From assembly GCA_023260255.1 (NCBI GenBank), contig JALQVV010000002.1:1-34986 (forward strand): a stretch of 34,986 nt of DNA. The letters run 5' to 3'. Origin of the DNA: Candidatus Saccharimonadia bacterium. Its GTDB lineage: Bacteria > Patescibacteriota > Saccharimonadia > Saccharimonadales > Saccharimonadaceae. A program made the position numbers and the translations under genes. The notes beneath the pieces were generated by a model. The model had not been told where the DNA came from. It saw only the letters and a list, made by a program, of their open reading frames with translations, and ran no database searches. Below are positions 1 to 10,168 of this stretch, in pieces (within the stretch, counting starts at the first letter, position 1; each line of letters opens with the position of its first letter).

Positions 1-1008
1 GCGCTCATCGCCATCATGTTCCTGTCATTCACTGTTTGGCTGCACCATTTCTTTACGATGGGTGCGGGTGCCAATGTGAATGCATTTTTCGGTATCATGA
101 CAATGATTATTTCGATACCGACGGGTGTCAAAGTATTTAACTGGCTGTTTACGATGTTCCGCGGGAGAATCAGTTTCAAGACCCCGATGCTGTGGTTTAT
201 GGGATTTGTCGTGACATTTACGATCGGGGGTGTGACGGGTGTATTGATGGCAGTACCGGGCATTGACTTCCAGGTGCATAATAGCCTGTTTTTGGTCGCG
301 CATTTTCATAATATGATCATTGGTGGTGTCCTGTTTGGCGTCTTTGCGGGCTTTAGTTACTGGTTCCCGAAGTTTACTGGTTTTCGCCTTCATGAAGGGC
401 TTGGCAAAGCTGCATTTTGGTGTTGGCTGATTGGCTTTTTGCTGGCGTTCTTGCCACTCTATATCCTAGGATTTATGGGCGCGGTGCGGCGGCTTGATCA
501 TTACGATCCAAGCCTTGGATGGCAGGGTCTGTTTATTGTTGCGGGTGTCGGTGTCATGGTGATCTTGCTCGGGGTATTTTTCCAGGTAGTACAGATAGCG
601 TACAGTATTTGGAAACGCAAAGAATTAGCTGTTGGTCCAGATCCTTGGGATGGCCGTACGCTCGAATGGGCAACATCAACACCAATTGCTGAATATAATT
701 TCGCAACGCTCGATACTGTACGTGAACGCGATGCGTACTGGGATATGAAGCAACGCTTTGTGAAATCATCAACAAAATACGAACCGATTACTGTACCAAA
801 TAATACAGGTATCGGGGTATTTATCTGCATCGCGGCGGTAGCGATTGGTTTTGCGATTATTTGGCATATTTGGTGGCTGGCACTCGTCGGTTTAGTTGGC
901 ATGATTGTCCTTGTGATTGTATCGACGCTGCGCGAAAATACAGAACATACAATTTCGGCAAGCGAAGTCGCCGCTATCGAAAAGCAGTTACGGAGGGCTA
1001 AGGCATGA
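1..1008 (+). CDS. cyoB: Cytochrome bo3 ubiquinol oxidase subunit I, C-terminal part (5' truncated by window)
   Basis: Frame open from base 1 (ALIAIMFLSFTVWLHHFFTMG...), heme-copper oxidase His motif HFHNMIIGGVLFG, CyoB-like DPWDGRTLEW...PEYNF-type C-terminus. Confidence 0.93.
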   Translation, partial: ALIAIMFLSFTVWLHHFFTMGAGANVNAFFGIMTMIISIPTGVKVFNWLFTMFRGRISFKTPMLWFMGFVVTFTIGGVTGVLMAVPGIDFQVHNSLFLVAHFHNMIIGGVLFGVFAGFSYWFPKFTGFRLHEGLGKAAFWCWLIGFLLAFLPLYILGFMGAVRRLDHYDPSLGWQGLFIVAGVGVMVILLGVFFQVVQIAYSIWKRKELAVGPDPWDGRTLEWATSTPIAEYNFATLDTVRERDAYWDMKQRFVKSSTKYEPITVPNNTGIGVFICIAAVAIGFAIIWHIWWLALVGLVGMIVLVIVSTLRENTEHTISASEVAAIEKQLRRAKA

Positions 1009-1589
1009 GTGTTGCGGTAGAAGAAAAAGCTCGGCTCGGAAGGACGACGATTGGTTTCTGGGTATATCTGATGACCGACTGTCTGTTGTTTGCCAGTTTG
1101 TTTGCGACATTTGCCGTGCTCCGTGGTGCTACGGCGGACGGGCCAAGCGGCAAGGACATATTTGAGCTACCGATGGTACTCGCTGAAACGATTATTCTGC
1201 TCGCGAGTAGTTTTACCTGTGGGCTGGCGCTTCTTGGCATTAAGTCTGGCAATCTGCGTCAGATTGTGATTGCTCTTGGTGCGACATATGTTCTGGGTGT
1301 CGCCTTTTTGACGATTGAGTTGAGCGAATTTGCGAAGTTACTATCCGAAGGACATGGTCCACAGCAAAGCGCATTTTTGTCGGCGTTCTTTACGCTTGTT
1401 GGGACACACGGACTGCATATTACCGTCGGATTAATCTGGCTGGTGACGCTTGCGGCCGTCCTGGTGCGCCGTGGTCTCACCGCCAAAGTATCAAGGCAAT
1501 TAACACTCTTCGGTTTGTTTTGGCATTTCCTTGATCTTGTATGGATATTCATTTTCACCGTTGTTTATCTGATGGGGGTTTCTGTATGA
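1005..1589 (+). CDS. cyoC: Cytochrome o ubiquinol oxidase subunit III
   Basis: 194 aa multi-TM protein, overlaps cyoB stop (ATGA), THGLHITVGLIWL motif of COX3/CyoC. Confidence 0.92.
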   Translation: MSVAVEEKARLGRTTIGFWVYLMTDCLLFASLFATFAVLRGATADGPSGKDIFELPMVLAETIILLASSFTCGLALLGIKSGNLRQIVIALGATYVLGVAFLTIELSEFAKLLSEGHGPQQSAFLSAFFTLVGTHGLHITVGLIWLVTLAAVLVRRGLTAKVSRQLTLFGLFWHFLDLVWIFIFTVVYLMGVSV

Positions 1590-1930
1590 CACTGCAGAAG
1601 TACATTATTGGCTTTGTCGGTTCATTGCTATTAACACTCGCGGCATATTTCCTTGTTACCAACAACACGGCAAGCGGATTGACGCTGTTGTTGATACTCG
1701 GCGGGCTCGCATTGGTACAGATGATTGTTCAGCTTGTTTATTTCTTGCACCTCGGTGACGAGGCGCGGCCGCGTTACAAACTGGCATCATTTGTATTCAT
1801 GGCGGGTATTTTAGTAATTGTCGTTGTGGGATCGATCTGGATTATGAATAATCTCAACGCTAATATGATGGACATGACACCCACCCAAAAAGACGAGTAT
1901 ATGAAAACACAGTTCGATAAAGGCTTTTAA
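1586..1930 (+). CDS. cyoD: Cytochrome o ubiquinol oxidase subunit IV
   Basis: Start taken at MTLQKYIIGF (ATGA overlap with cyoC); 3 TM, QMIVQLVYFLHLG motif typical of CyoD. Confidence 0.88.
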   Translation: MTLQKYIIGFVGSLLLTLAAYFLVTNNTASGLTLLLILGGLALVQMIVQLVYFLHLGDEARPRYKLASFVFMAGILVIVVVGSIWIMNNLNANMMDMTPTQKDEYMKTQFDKGF

Positions 1931-1933
1931 TCT

Positions 1934-2800
1934 GTGCGAGAAAAACTGAACGCGTACTATCAGTTGACCAAACCTGGCGTGTTATATGGCAATGTGCTCA
2001 CTGGTGCTGCCGGTTTTTTACTGGCTGCTGCGGGACAGGTTAATTGGCTGCTATTTATTGCGGCAATTGCTGGCATGACGCTTGTCATCGCGGCCGCTTG
2101 TGTGATCAATAACTACTTGGACCGTGACATTGATAGTATTATGGAGCGGACGAAATCACGACCGAGCGTGACTGGTGTTATCAAGGGTAACCATATGGTA
2201 ATCTATGGCATCACGCTATTAGTGCTCGGTATTGCAATTCTTGCATTTTGGACCAATTGGCTCGTTGTCGTGATTGGTATTATTGGATTTGTCACGTATG
2301 TTTGGCTCTACGGTGCGCTGTCAAAGCGACGATCAATCCACGGTACACTGGTCGGCAGTATTTCGGGTGCGATGCCGATTGCGGGCGGGTATGCAGCTGT
2401 CAGCGGTCATGTTGACATAGGGCTGATTCTCGTCTTTCTCATCCTCTTTTTCTGGCAGTTCCCGGAATTTTATTCGATAGCTATCTATCGGCGCAAAGAG
2501 TACGCCGCTGCCCATGTACCAGTTATGTCAGTTATCAAAGGCGTCCGATCAACAATCCTGCAGATTTACATTTATACGATTTTATATGTGTTCTGTACAT
2601 TACTTCTCACCGTATTTGATTACACGGGTATTGTGTATCTGATTGTTATGGCTGTGGCTGGTGGTTATTGGGTATGGCTTGCGGGTAAGGGGCTTTCGAC
2701 CAAGCATCCCGAATCGTGGGCACGCAAAATGTTCCGCACATCGATGTACACCATCTTGTTGCTCTGTGTCATGTTGGCTGTCGGCCCACTTTTGCCGTGA
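1934..2800 (+). CDS. cyoE: Protoheme IX farnesyltransferase (heme O synthase), GTG start
   Basis: UbiA-family motif NNYLDRDIDSIMERTKSRP; last gene of cyo cluster. Confidence 0.93.
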   Translation: MREKLNAYYQLTKPGVLYGNVLTGAAGFLLAAAGQVNWLLFIAAIAGMTLVIAAACVINNYLDRDIDSIMERTKSRPSVTGVIKGNHMVIYGITLLVLGIAILAFWTNWLVVVIGIIGFVTYVWLYGALSKRRSIHGTLVGSISGAMPIAGGYAAVSGHVDIGLILVFLILFFWQFPEFYSIAIYRRKEYAAAHVPVMSVIKGVRSTILQIYIYTILYVFCTLLLTVFDYTGIVYLIVMAVAGGYWVWLAGKGLSTKHPESWARKMFRTSMYTILLLCVMLAVGPLLP

Positions 2801-2856
2801 TGTGCTATACTGGCAGCAAGAAGCTTAAGGTAAATAAAAACTAAAAAGGACAAACG

Positions 2857-4041
2857 ATGAAAGTAACGATTGTGGGCGGCGGTTTCGGGGGTGTGAAAAC
2901 AGCACTTGAATTGGCTAAAAACAAACAGAACCGTGTGACGTTGATTAGCGATAAAGATGAGTTTCAGTTTTATCCGGTGCTCTATGCAACTGCAACTGGC
3001 CGTAGTCATCTGCAGTCATGGGTACCACTCGGGACGATTTTTGCTGATAAGCCCAACGTTGATGTTGTTCTGGACAGTGTCACCAACGTAAATCCTACAA
3101 AAAAACAACTACAGGCTGCAAGCGGTAATACATATGAATACGAACACCTTGTATTGGCGCTTGGGACAGTGACGACTTACTTTGGTATCAAGGGCCTGGA
3201 CCACTATGCTTTCGGTATTAAATCCGAAGCTGAAATACACAAACTCAAACACCATCTGTTCCAGCAAATGAACGAACAGCGAACCGTCGACAAGCATTAT
3301 GTCATTGTTGGCGGTGGTCCGACAGGTGTTGAGTTGGCTGCTACGCTCGGGTCGTATCTGAAGCGTTTGAGCAAAGACTATGGATTGCCGAATCGTAAAA
3401 TCAGAATTAATCTTGTCGAGGCATCACCACGATTACTCCCACGCATGCACCCTAAGACGAGTGAGCGAGTTAAAAAGCGGTTGGAAAAGCTTGGTGTCCA
3501 TGTAGAGCTGGATAAAAAAGTTGAATCGGCAACAGCCAACAGCTTGACGATCAGCGGTGTGCCGCTCAATAGCCAGACAATTATATGGACATCCGGTGTC
3601 GCCAATCATCCTTTCTATATGGCGAATGATAAACATTTCGAATTCGCAAAGAATGGCAAAATAGTCGTCAATCAATATATGCGAACAAAAGACGGTATTT
3701 ATGTGATTGGTGACAATGCCGCAACGCCTTTTAGTGGACTGGCACAGACGGCATTATATGATGCGCATTTTGTTGGCCATAATTTCAAGTTGCGACAAGC
3801 TCACAAGCCGCTGAAAAAATACCATCCGCGATTGCAGCCGGTGGTTATACCGCTTGGTGAAGACTGGGCCGCGTTTGAATGGCACGGCATACGTGTGTAC
3901 GGTTGGATCGGAGCATTGATGCATCATGCTGCAGATGCATTGATGTATTATGATGTGCTGCCACTTTTCCGAGCACTCAGTGTGTGGCGCAGCCGTGGCG
4001 ATTACGAGCGCGATTACTTTACGCCAACACCGCCACGATAG
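2857..4041 (+). CDS. Type II NADH:quinone oxidoreductase-like FAD pyridine nucleotide-disulfide oxidoreductase
   Basis: N-terminal GGGFGGVKTALELAK, second Rossmann IVGGGPTGVELAATL, C-terminal GDNAATPFSGLAQTA. Confidence 0.85.
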   Translation: MKVTIVGGGFGGVKTALELAKNKQNRVTLISDKDEFQFYPVLYATATGRSHLQSWVPLGTIFADKPNVDVVLDSVTNVNPTKKQLQAASGNTYEYEHLVLALGTVTTYFGIKGLDHYAFGIKSEAEIHKLKHHLFQQMNEQRTVDKHYVIVGGGPTGVELAATLGSYLKRLSKDYGLPNRKIRINLVEASPRLLPRMHPKTSERVKKRLEKLGVHVELDKKVESATANSLTISGVPLNSQTIIWTSGVANHPFYMANDKHFEFAKNGKIVVNQYMRTKDGIYVIGDNAATPFSGLAQTALYDAHFVGHNFKLRQAHKPLKKYHPRLQPVVIPLGEDWAAFEWHGIRVYGWIGALMHHAADALMYYDVLPLFRALSVWRSRGDYERDYFTPTPPR

Positions 4042-4170
4042 ATTCGATAGAGCAAACTACCTCCTCATTTTTTAACCATCGTAACCCTCTTGGGAATCTT
4101 GATGTAAACTTCAGGAATCGCAAGAAGATTAGCGAAAAGTGTTAACGGTGCGAAAAATAAGAAAGCGGTC

Positions 4171-4179
4171 TGCTATAAT
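4171..4179 (+). promoter_or_regulatory. Extended -10 promoter (TGCTATAAT) upstream of FKBP gene
   Basis: TGnTATAAT match 32 nt before ATG 4212. Confidence 0.6.
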
Positions 4180-4211
4180 GATGAGAGCTAAAAGAGAGGT
4201 GTAAATTACAT

Positions 4212-4754
4212 ATGTCAACGACAAAAAGTCAACGTATTGGTATTTGGGTTATTGCAATTGTTATGGCCATTGGAACGATCGGCTCGTTTTTCGTCATTAT
4301 TCTTGCGAATGATAACGCAAAGATTGATCAGCAAAAACAGCAGGAAGAGTACCAGAAACTGGTTGATGAAATGCGTAAAGCTAATAAGCCATTGGAGGGT
4401 TATGAAGCCACGCCGTTTGACAAAGCTAGCGTGACTGAGCTGAAATCCGAGGTCATAAAAGAAGGTGACGGTGCCGAAGTCAAAGCCGACTCGACAATCA
4501 ATGCCAACTATTTTGGCTGGACTGCTGATGGCAAGATCTTTGACAGCACAAACAAAAATGGCACGACAACGCCGATTGATTTTAACCTCGGACAGGTGAT
4601 CAAAGGCTGGACAGAAGGCTTGGCTGGCAAAAAAGTTGGCTCAACTGTGAAGCTGACGATTCCTGCTGACAAGGCGTATGGTGATGTCGATAGCGGTACG
4701 GGGCAGCCAACGGGTCCATTGATGTTTATCGTTGAAATAAAAGCACTAAAATAA
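4212..4754 (+). CDS. Membrane-anchored FKBP-type peptidyl-prolyl cis-trans isomerase
   Basis: N-terminal TM; IFDSTNKNGTTTPIDFNLGQVIKGWTEGLAGKKVGSTVKLTIPADKAYG = FKBP signature. Confidence 0.9.
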   Translation: MSTTKSQRIGIWVIAIVMAIGTIGSFFVIILANDNAKIDQQKQQEEYQKLVDEMRKANKPLEGYEATPFDKASVTELKSEVIKEGDGAEVKADSTINANYFGWTADGKIFDSTNKNGTTTPIDFNLGQVIKGWTEGLAGKKVGSTVKLTIPADKAYGDVDSGTGQPTGPLMFIVEIKALK

Positions 4755-4789
4755 GCATAACAATGCTATACTTTATATAGGAAACAACG

Positions 4790-5764
4790 ATGACAGATAC
4801 GATACACGACACCATCATGATAGGAACCGGACCGAGTGCGCTGGCAGCGGCTGTTTATACGACGCGCGAAGATATTGACACAACACTGTATGAAAAAAGT
4901 GTTATTGGGGGCCTCGCGGCAGTGACCGATGTTGTCGATAATTACCCAGGTTTTCCCGAAGGCGTGTCGGGTCTGCAGCTTGCCGGACAGCTGCAAAAAC
5001 AGGCTGAGCGTTTTGGGGCAAAAATTGAGTTTGGCGAAGCATCGGGCCTCACTGTGGGTGAGGATAACGTCAAAACGGTTATTATTGATGGCCGGGAAGT
5101 GAAGGCCAAGACAGTGTTAATCGCAACGGGCAGTGACTACAACAAGCTAGGCATTCCTGGCGAGGCTGAACTGTATGGTCGTGGTGTTCACTACTGTGCG
5201 ACCTGTGACGGTGCATTTTATCGCGAAAGACGGCTGGTTGTTGTTGGTGGTGGTAATTCGGCAGTCCAAGAAGCGATTTTTCTGACGCGATTTGCGACTC
5301 ATATTGATCTGTTGGTGCGCAGTACGATTAAGGCAAGTGACGTCTTACAGCAAGATTTGCAGCGATTTGTTGACGAGGGCAAAATTACGATTCATTTGGG
5401 TGTTGTACCAACTGAAATCATTGCTGAGGATAACAAGGTGACACATGTGAACGCCAAAAAGGGCGATGAGGATGTGCGATTTGATACCGACGGCGTATTC
5501 GTGTTTGTCGGGCTAAAACCTAATACGCGATTTTTGAAAGATTCAGGCATTGAATTTGATGCACAAGGATTGATCAAAACAGACGAGCATCTGGAAACAA
5601 ACTTGCCGGGCGTATTCGCGAGTGGTGATGTTCGCAGCGGTGCAACCATGCAGATTGCGAGTGCAGTTGGCGAAGGTGCAAGCGCGGCTCTATCAATTCG
5701 TGAGTATTTAGACAACCTACATCATGTCGAGAACGTACCGGCGGTTGCTCACGCATCTGCCTGA
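4790..5764 (+). CDS. trxB: Thioredoxin reductase
   Basis: GTGPSALAAAVY, CATCDGAFY redox motif, VVVGGGNSAVQEA, ASGDVRSG. Confidence 0.92.
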   Translation: MTDTIHDTIMIGTGPSALAAAVYTTREDIDTTLYEKSVIGGLAAVTDVVDNYPGFPEGVSGLQLAGQLQKQAERFGAKIEFGEASGLTVGEDNVKTVIIDGREVKAKTVLIATGSDYNKLGIPGEAELYGRGVHYCATCDGAFYRERRLVVVGGGNSAVQEAIFLTRFATHIDLLVRSTIKASDVLQQDLQRFVDEGKITIHLGVVPTEIIAEDNKVTHVNAKKGDEDVRFDTDGVFVFVGLKPNTRFLKDSGIEFDAQGLIKTDEHLETNLPGVFASGDVRSGATMQIASAVGEGASAALSIREYLDNLHHVENVPAVAHASA

Positions 5765-6417
5765 AGTGCTGTAGCGATTCGATCGGGATAATTAGTCACG
5801 ATTCCGTCAATACCGCGCCGGGCAAGTCGTCGTGCTGTATCTGGCCTATCAACAGTGTAGACATAGGTAAAAATACCGAGTTCTTTGGCGACGGCGAGCG
5901 CGAGACTATTGACTGTGAGCCGGTGAAAACCAACAGCGGCAAAGTTGAGACTTTTGTGATGACGAGTAAAGACAAACGGATCGATATGGTGTAAAAGCCC
6001 TAAATTGACGGCCGTACTTTGTCGCCGCAGTGACGCGAGCGCCTGTGGCTTGAATGACGAGAACAGAATATTGTCCCAGTCTTTTGGTCGTTTTACATAA
6101 CGAGCCACTGTTTCATAGACAGTATGTACGCCCCGAGTCTCTTTCAATTCGATATTTAAAAGTATTTTTCCAAAAAAACTATCGAGTACTTCATCGAGCG
6201 TTGTAACAGTTGTCATGGTGCGTAGTTCATCAAGCGTATGGCTGCCGATTCGCTTACCTTTAATAGTTGCATTATGGGTAAGGATGGGAATATGATCTGC
6301 GGTCAACCGGATATCGAATTCCAAAATATCTGCACCGGCGCGTCGTCCGGCGCGCAGTGCTTTGAGTGTATTCTCGGGTGCAAGTCCAGCTGCTCCACGA
6401 TGTCCGATGATCAGCAT
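5749..6417 (-). CDS. Glycerophosphodiester phosphodiesterase family protein
   Basis: MLIIGHRGAAGLAPENTLKALRAGRRAGADILEFDIRLTAD; convergent 16-bp overlap with trxB. Confidence 0.9.
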   Translation of the reverse strand: MLIIGHRGAAGLAPENTLKALRAGRRAGADILEFDIRLTADHIPILTHNATIKGKRIGSHTLDELRTMTTVTTLDEVLDSFFGKILLNIELKETRGVHTVYETVARYVKRPKDWDNILFSSFKPQALASLRRQSTAVNLGLLHHIDPFVFTRHHKSLNFAAVGFHRLTVNSLALAVAKELGIFTYVYTVDRPDTARRLARRGIDGIVTNYPDRIATALQADA

Positions 6418-6512
6418 ATTTACTCATTATAAGCCGATTACTATAAATGATGAAATAGGTGAGGTAGCGTGGATTTGATATACTGGTCGAAGTAACAAGG
6501 AGCAACAAATAT

Positions 6513-7043
6513 ATGGCAGATTTTAATCAAATTCTTACCCCCGGCAATGTTGATGAAGGTGTTATCAACGTTGTCGTTGAAATTCCAGCTGGCAGTAGCC
6601 ATAAAATCGAATGGAATCGTGACCTTGCGGTGATGCAGCTTGATCGCGTTGAGCCAGCGGTTTTTGCAAAGCCAACTAACTACGGTTTTATTCCTCAGAC
6701 GCTTGATGAGGATGGTGATGAATTGGACGCACTTATTATTACCGACGAGCCACTTCCAACGGGCATATTCCTAGAAGCAAAAGTTATTGGTGTGATGAAA
6801 TTTGAAGATGATGGTGAAGTTGATGACAAAGTTGTCGTCGTGCCTGCGGACGATCGCAACACCGGCAATAGCGTCAATTCACTTGATGACCTGCCTCAGC
6901 AGTTGATCAAACAAATTGAATTTCATTTCAATCACTATAAGGACCTGAAAAAACCAGGTACCACAACGGTTAAAAGCTGGGGCGATGCCGAGGAGGCAAA
7001 GGCGGTCATTCACGAATCGATTGAGCGCTGGAATAATCGCTAA
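6513..7043 (+). CDS. ppa: Inorganic pyrophosphatase
   Basis: KIEWNRDLAVMQLDRV, NYGFIPQTLDEDGDELDALI family I PPase signature. Confidence 0.93.
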   Translation: MADFNQILTPGNVDEGVINVVVEIPAGSSHKIEWNRDLAVMQLDRVEPAVFAKPTNYGFIPQTLDEDGDELDALIITDEPLPTGIFLEAKVIGVMKFEDDGEVDDKVVVVPADDRNTGNSVNSLDDLPQQLIKQIEFHFNHYKDLKKPGTTTVKSWGDAEEAKAVIHESIERWNNR

Positions 7044-7465
7044 TGAAACTCCGCTATGGCGCCAAAGCGGTCATTCGTCGTCGTATTGATGGCAAGTATC
7101 TTGTGCTTTGGAGTAGCAAATGGGAGGAGAATCCTCGGAGGTCACAAAAACCTGATCTACCAGGCGGCCTAATGGAAGATGGAGAATCTATTGTTGAGGG
7201 ATTACGTCGTGAAGTATTGGAAGAAGCAGGGTTTTCTGTACCGGAATCAGACTTAGTGTTGACATATGCTCTTGTCTGGAATGAAGGTGATATATCAACA
7301 TTGTTCCAAGCATATTTTGCAGAGATTGAGAATCCAACAGTTACTATCAGCTGGGAGCACGAACGTTATGCATGGTTGAGTGCAGATGAAGTATTAGCTC
7401 TTGAAATCAGACAACCATATCCCACGATCTTTCAGCACATGAACGCGATTGGATTGTTAGTTTAA
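7043..7465 (+). CDS. NUDIX hydrolase
   Basis: NUDIX box GGLMEDGESIVEGLRREVLEEAG. Confidence 0.88.
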   Translation: MKLRYGAKAVIRRRIDGKYLVLWSSKWEENPRRSQKPDLPGGLMEDGESIVEGLRREVLEEAGFSVPESDLVLTYALVWNEGDISTLFQAYFAEIENPTVTISWEHERYAWLSADEVLALEIRQPYPTIFQHMNAIGLLV

Positions 7466-9012
7466 TCTTTCGCTTTGGCGGGTTTTTTTCGCGCTGCTTT
7501 TTCGCGGATGATAGCCGCAGCACCACTGACGGCTTCGATCAGACCGAGTTTGCGTAGCTGCATACGTAATTTTGCTCTGGCATGCGATGTGGTGACAAGT
7601 TCTTGCCAGTCACTGCGCGGGAGTGATAATTTTCGCGTAATAACTTCGACAACATCGCCATTATGAAGTGGTTTGTCAAAGGCGTGAATATTGCCATTCA
7701 CTCGAAAACTATACGCATGTTTGCCAATATCACTGTGGACGAGATAGGCAAAATCAAGCGGCAGTGCACCTTCGGGCAGATTATAGATATCGCCCTTTGG
7801 CGAATAGACGAATATACGGTTTCCAAAGAGGTCAATGTTCAACTGGTCTTGGCTAATTTCCTCGCCTTCGCGCAGGCGTACGGCGATTTCTTGCATTTGG
7901 GTAATCCATTGCAACTCGGCTGGTAGGGCCGCAGCGTTTTTTGATTTAGTGTAATCTTTGGTTGATTTCTGCGCGTGATAGTGAAAACTCGCGGCCAGAC
8001 CGCGCTCGGCCCAGTCATGCATTTCCTGGGTACGGATCTGGAACTCTACGATTTGTTCTGACGGTGTGATGACCGTCGTATGGAGTGATTGGTAGCCATT
8101 TGGTTTTGGTACCGCAATATAGTCTTTGATCCGCGCAATCATGGGCTGGTACATGCTATGCAGGATGCCAAGCACGCGGTAGCACGTTTCGTTGTCACGA
8201 ACGATGATGCGCAGCGCCATTAGGTCGTAAATATCATCAATATTACCGTTTACCTTTTGTAATTTTTTGTACAGACTATAAATACTTTTAACGCGTCCAT
8301 TGATCTCGAATTTGATGTTGTGTTTGGCGAGCTCACGCTCCACCTCAACACGTACAGTACCAAGTTTGCGTGTGCTTTTGCCCAGGCGTTTTTTCATGAG
8401 GTTTTGCAAATGTTTGAACTCTTTCGGATCGAGGTGACTAAATGCCAACTCTTCGATTTGCATGCGTACACGGCCCATACCTAAGCGGTCGGCAAGCGGT
8501 GCGAAGACTTCTAGCGATTCACGGGCGATTTTGGTTCGTTTTTCGGGTGGCATGTAGCGGAGTGTTTGCAAGTTATGCAGCCGATCGGCAAGCTTGATAA
8601 TGATCACACGCACGTCTTGACCAACGGCAATGAGCAGTTTGGACAAATTATCTTTGGTTTGTGGTAAATAACTACCAAGGTCGCGCATGCCAGCGCGAGC
8701 CTGGCTAACTTTTGTCACGCCATCGACCAAAAACGCTACGTCGCGGCCAAACAAGTTTTCGATATCTTCAAGTGTCGCTGAAGTGTCTTCGACCGTGTCG
8801 TGCAGTACGCCAGCAAGTACGCTGTCGATATCCATGTCCCACTCGATCAATGTACGGGCAACCGCAAGTGGGTGCGTAATGTATGGTTCGCCGCTTTTTC
8901 GTTTTTGACCTTTGTGCTTTTCGGTCGCAAAGTCGATGGCGTGTTCCAGCTCGGCGATCTGATTCTCGTCGTAGAATTCTTTGGCCAGTTCCAGCACTTC
9001 ACGTTTTTTCAT
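7462..9012 (-). CDS. (p)ppGpp synthetase/hydrolase, RelA/SpoT family (truncated domain set: HD-RelA_SpoT-TGS)
   Basis: HD domain AGVLHDTVEDT, synthetase DLMALRIIVRDNETCYRVLGILHSMYQPMIARIKDYIAVPKPNGYQSLHT, TGS; start chosen at MKKREVLELAK. Confidence 0.92.
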   Translation of the reverse strand: MKKREVLELAKEFYDENQIAELEHAIDFATEKHKGQKRKSGEPYITHPLAVARTLIEWDMDIDSVLAGVLHDTVEDTSATLEDIENLFGRDVAFLVDGVTKVSQARAGMRDLGSYLPQTKDNLSKLLIAVGQDVRVIIIKLADRLHNLQTLRYMPPEKRTKIARESLEVFAPLADRLGMGRVRMQIEELAFSHLDPKEFKHLQNLMKKRLGKSTRKLGTVRVEVERELAKHNIKFEINGRVKSIYSLYKKLQKVNGNIDDIYDLMALRIIVRDNETCYRVLGILHSMYQPMIARIKDYIAVPKPNGYQSLHTTVITPSEQIVEFQIRTQEMHDWAERGLAASFHYHAQKSTKDYTKSKNAAALPAELQWITQMQEIAVRLREGEEISQDQLNIDLFGNRIFVYSPKGDIYNLPEGALPLDFAYLVHSDIGKHAYSFRVNGNIHAFDKPLHNGDVVEVITRKLSLPRSDWQELVTTSHARAKLRMQLRKLGLIEAVSGAAAIIREKAARKKPAKAKD

Positions 9013-9102
9013 GTACCTACTAGTATAAAACATTTGCGCTTCCCTGGCCGCGTGATATACAATCATAGCGAAAGTACTAACGCTTAGGAGAGTAGGAAAG
9101 AC

Positions 9103-10122
9103 ATGACAGCAGCAAAACTGGGCATCAACGGCTTTGGCCGTATAGGGCGGAATGCGTTTAAGATTGCGTTTGAGCGCAAAGATCTGGAAGTTGTCGCAAT
9201 CAATGATTTGACAGATACCAAGACACTAGCCTATCTGTTAAAGCACGATAGTAATTATGGTACCTATCAGCACGATGTCGGCTATGACGATTCGGGGATT
9301 ATCGTGGATGGTCAGCATATTAAGGTGTTAGCCGAAAAAGACCCTAGCGTATTACCATGGGGTGATCTAGGTGTTGAGCTCGTTATTGAATCAACTGGGT
9401 TTTTTACTGCCAAAGAAGATGCGGAAAAACACATCACGGGCGGTGGCGCCAAACGCGTCGTTATTAGCGGCCCATCTAAATCAGATGGTGTTGATACGAT
9501 TGTTTTGGGCGCGAATGACGACAAAGTTGATAACGCGACTGAAGTGATCAGCAATGCCAGCTGCACCACAAACAGCTTGGGTGCCGTCATGGCGATTCTC
9601 GATGCTGAATTCGGTGTTGAAAAATCACTATTGACCACTGTTCATAGTTACACCGCTAGCCAAGCGATCCAGGACGCGCCAAAGAAAGATCTGCGTGAAG
9701 GCCGTAACGGTGCCGAAAACATCGTTCCGACCACCACCGGTGCGGCAATCGCTGTCACGAAGACTCTTCCTCAGCTAGAAGGCAAGTTCGATGGTTTATC
9801 AATTCGCGTTCCGACGCCTGTTGTATCGATCAGCGATGTAACAGCACTACTGAGCAAAGACGTGACAGTTGACGATGTCAACAATGCGTTCAAAAAAGCT
9901 GCCAAAGAACCATTCTACCAAGGAATTCTGGGTGTTAGCGAAGAGCCACTCGTATCGCGCGATTATATCGGCAACAGCCACTCAGGGACCGTCGATTTGC
10001 TGCTCACGAAAGTCGTGGGGGGTAATTTGATTAAAATCTGTGTCTGGTATGACAACGAATGGGGCTATAGCAACCGTCTTGTTGAGCTGACGGCTGATGT
10101 CGGCAAATCTCTCCATAAATAG
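9103..10122 (+). CDS. gap: Glyceraldehyde-3-phosphate dehydrogenase
   Basis: KLGINGFGRIGRNAF, catalytic SNASCTTN, NEWGYSNR. Confidence 0.97.
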   Translation: MTAAKLGINGFGRIGRNAFKIAFERKDLEVVAINDLTDTKTLAYLLKHDSNYGTYQHDVGYDDSGIIVDGQHIKVLAEKDPSVLPWGDLGVELVIESTGFFTAKEDAEKHITGGGAKRVVISGPSKSDGVDTIVLGANDDKVDNATEVISNASCTTNSLGAVMAILDAEFGVEKSLLTTVHSYTASQAIQDAPKKDLREGRNGAENIVPTTTGAAIAVTKTLPQLEGKFDGLSIRVPTPVVSISDVTALLSKDVTVDDVNNAFKKAAKEPFYQGILGVSEEPLVSRDYIGNSHSGTVDLLLTKVVGGNLIKICVWYDNEWGYSNRLVELTADVGKSLHK

Positions 10123-10156
10123 CCATAACAACCTTTCATATTCCAAGTAAAACGCT

Positions 10157-10162
10157 TATACT
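10157..10162 (+). promoter_or_regulatory. -10 box (TATACT) ending 6 nt before rpiB ATG
   Basis: Spacing implies transcription start at or adjacent to the A of ATG. Confidence 0.55.
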
Positions 10163-10168
10163 AAAACC

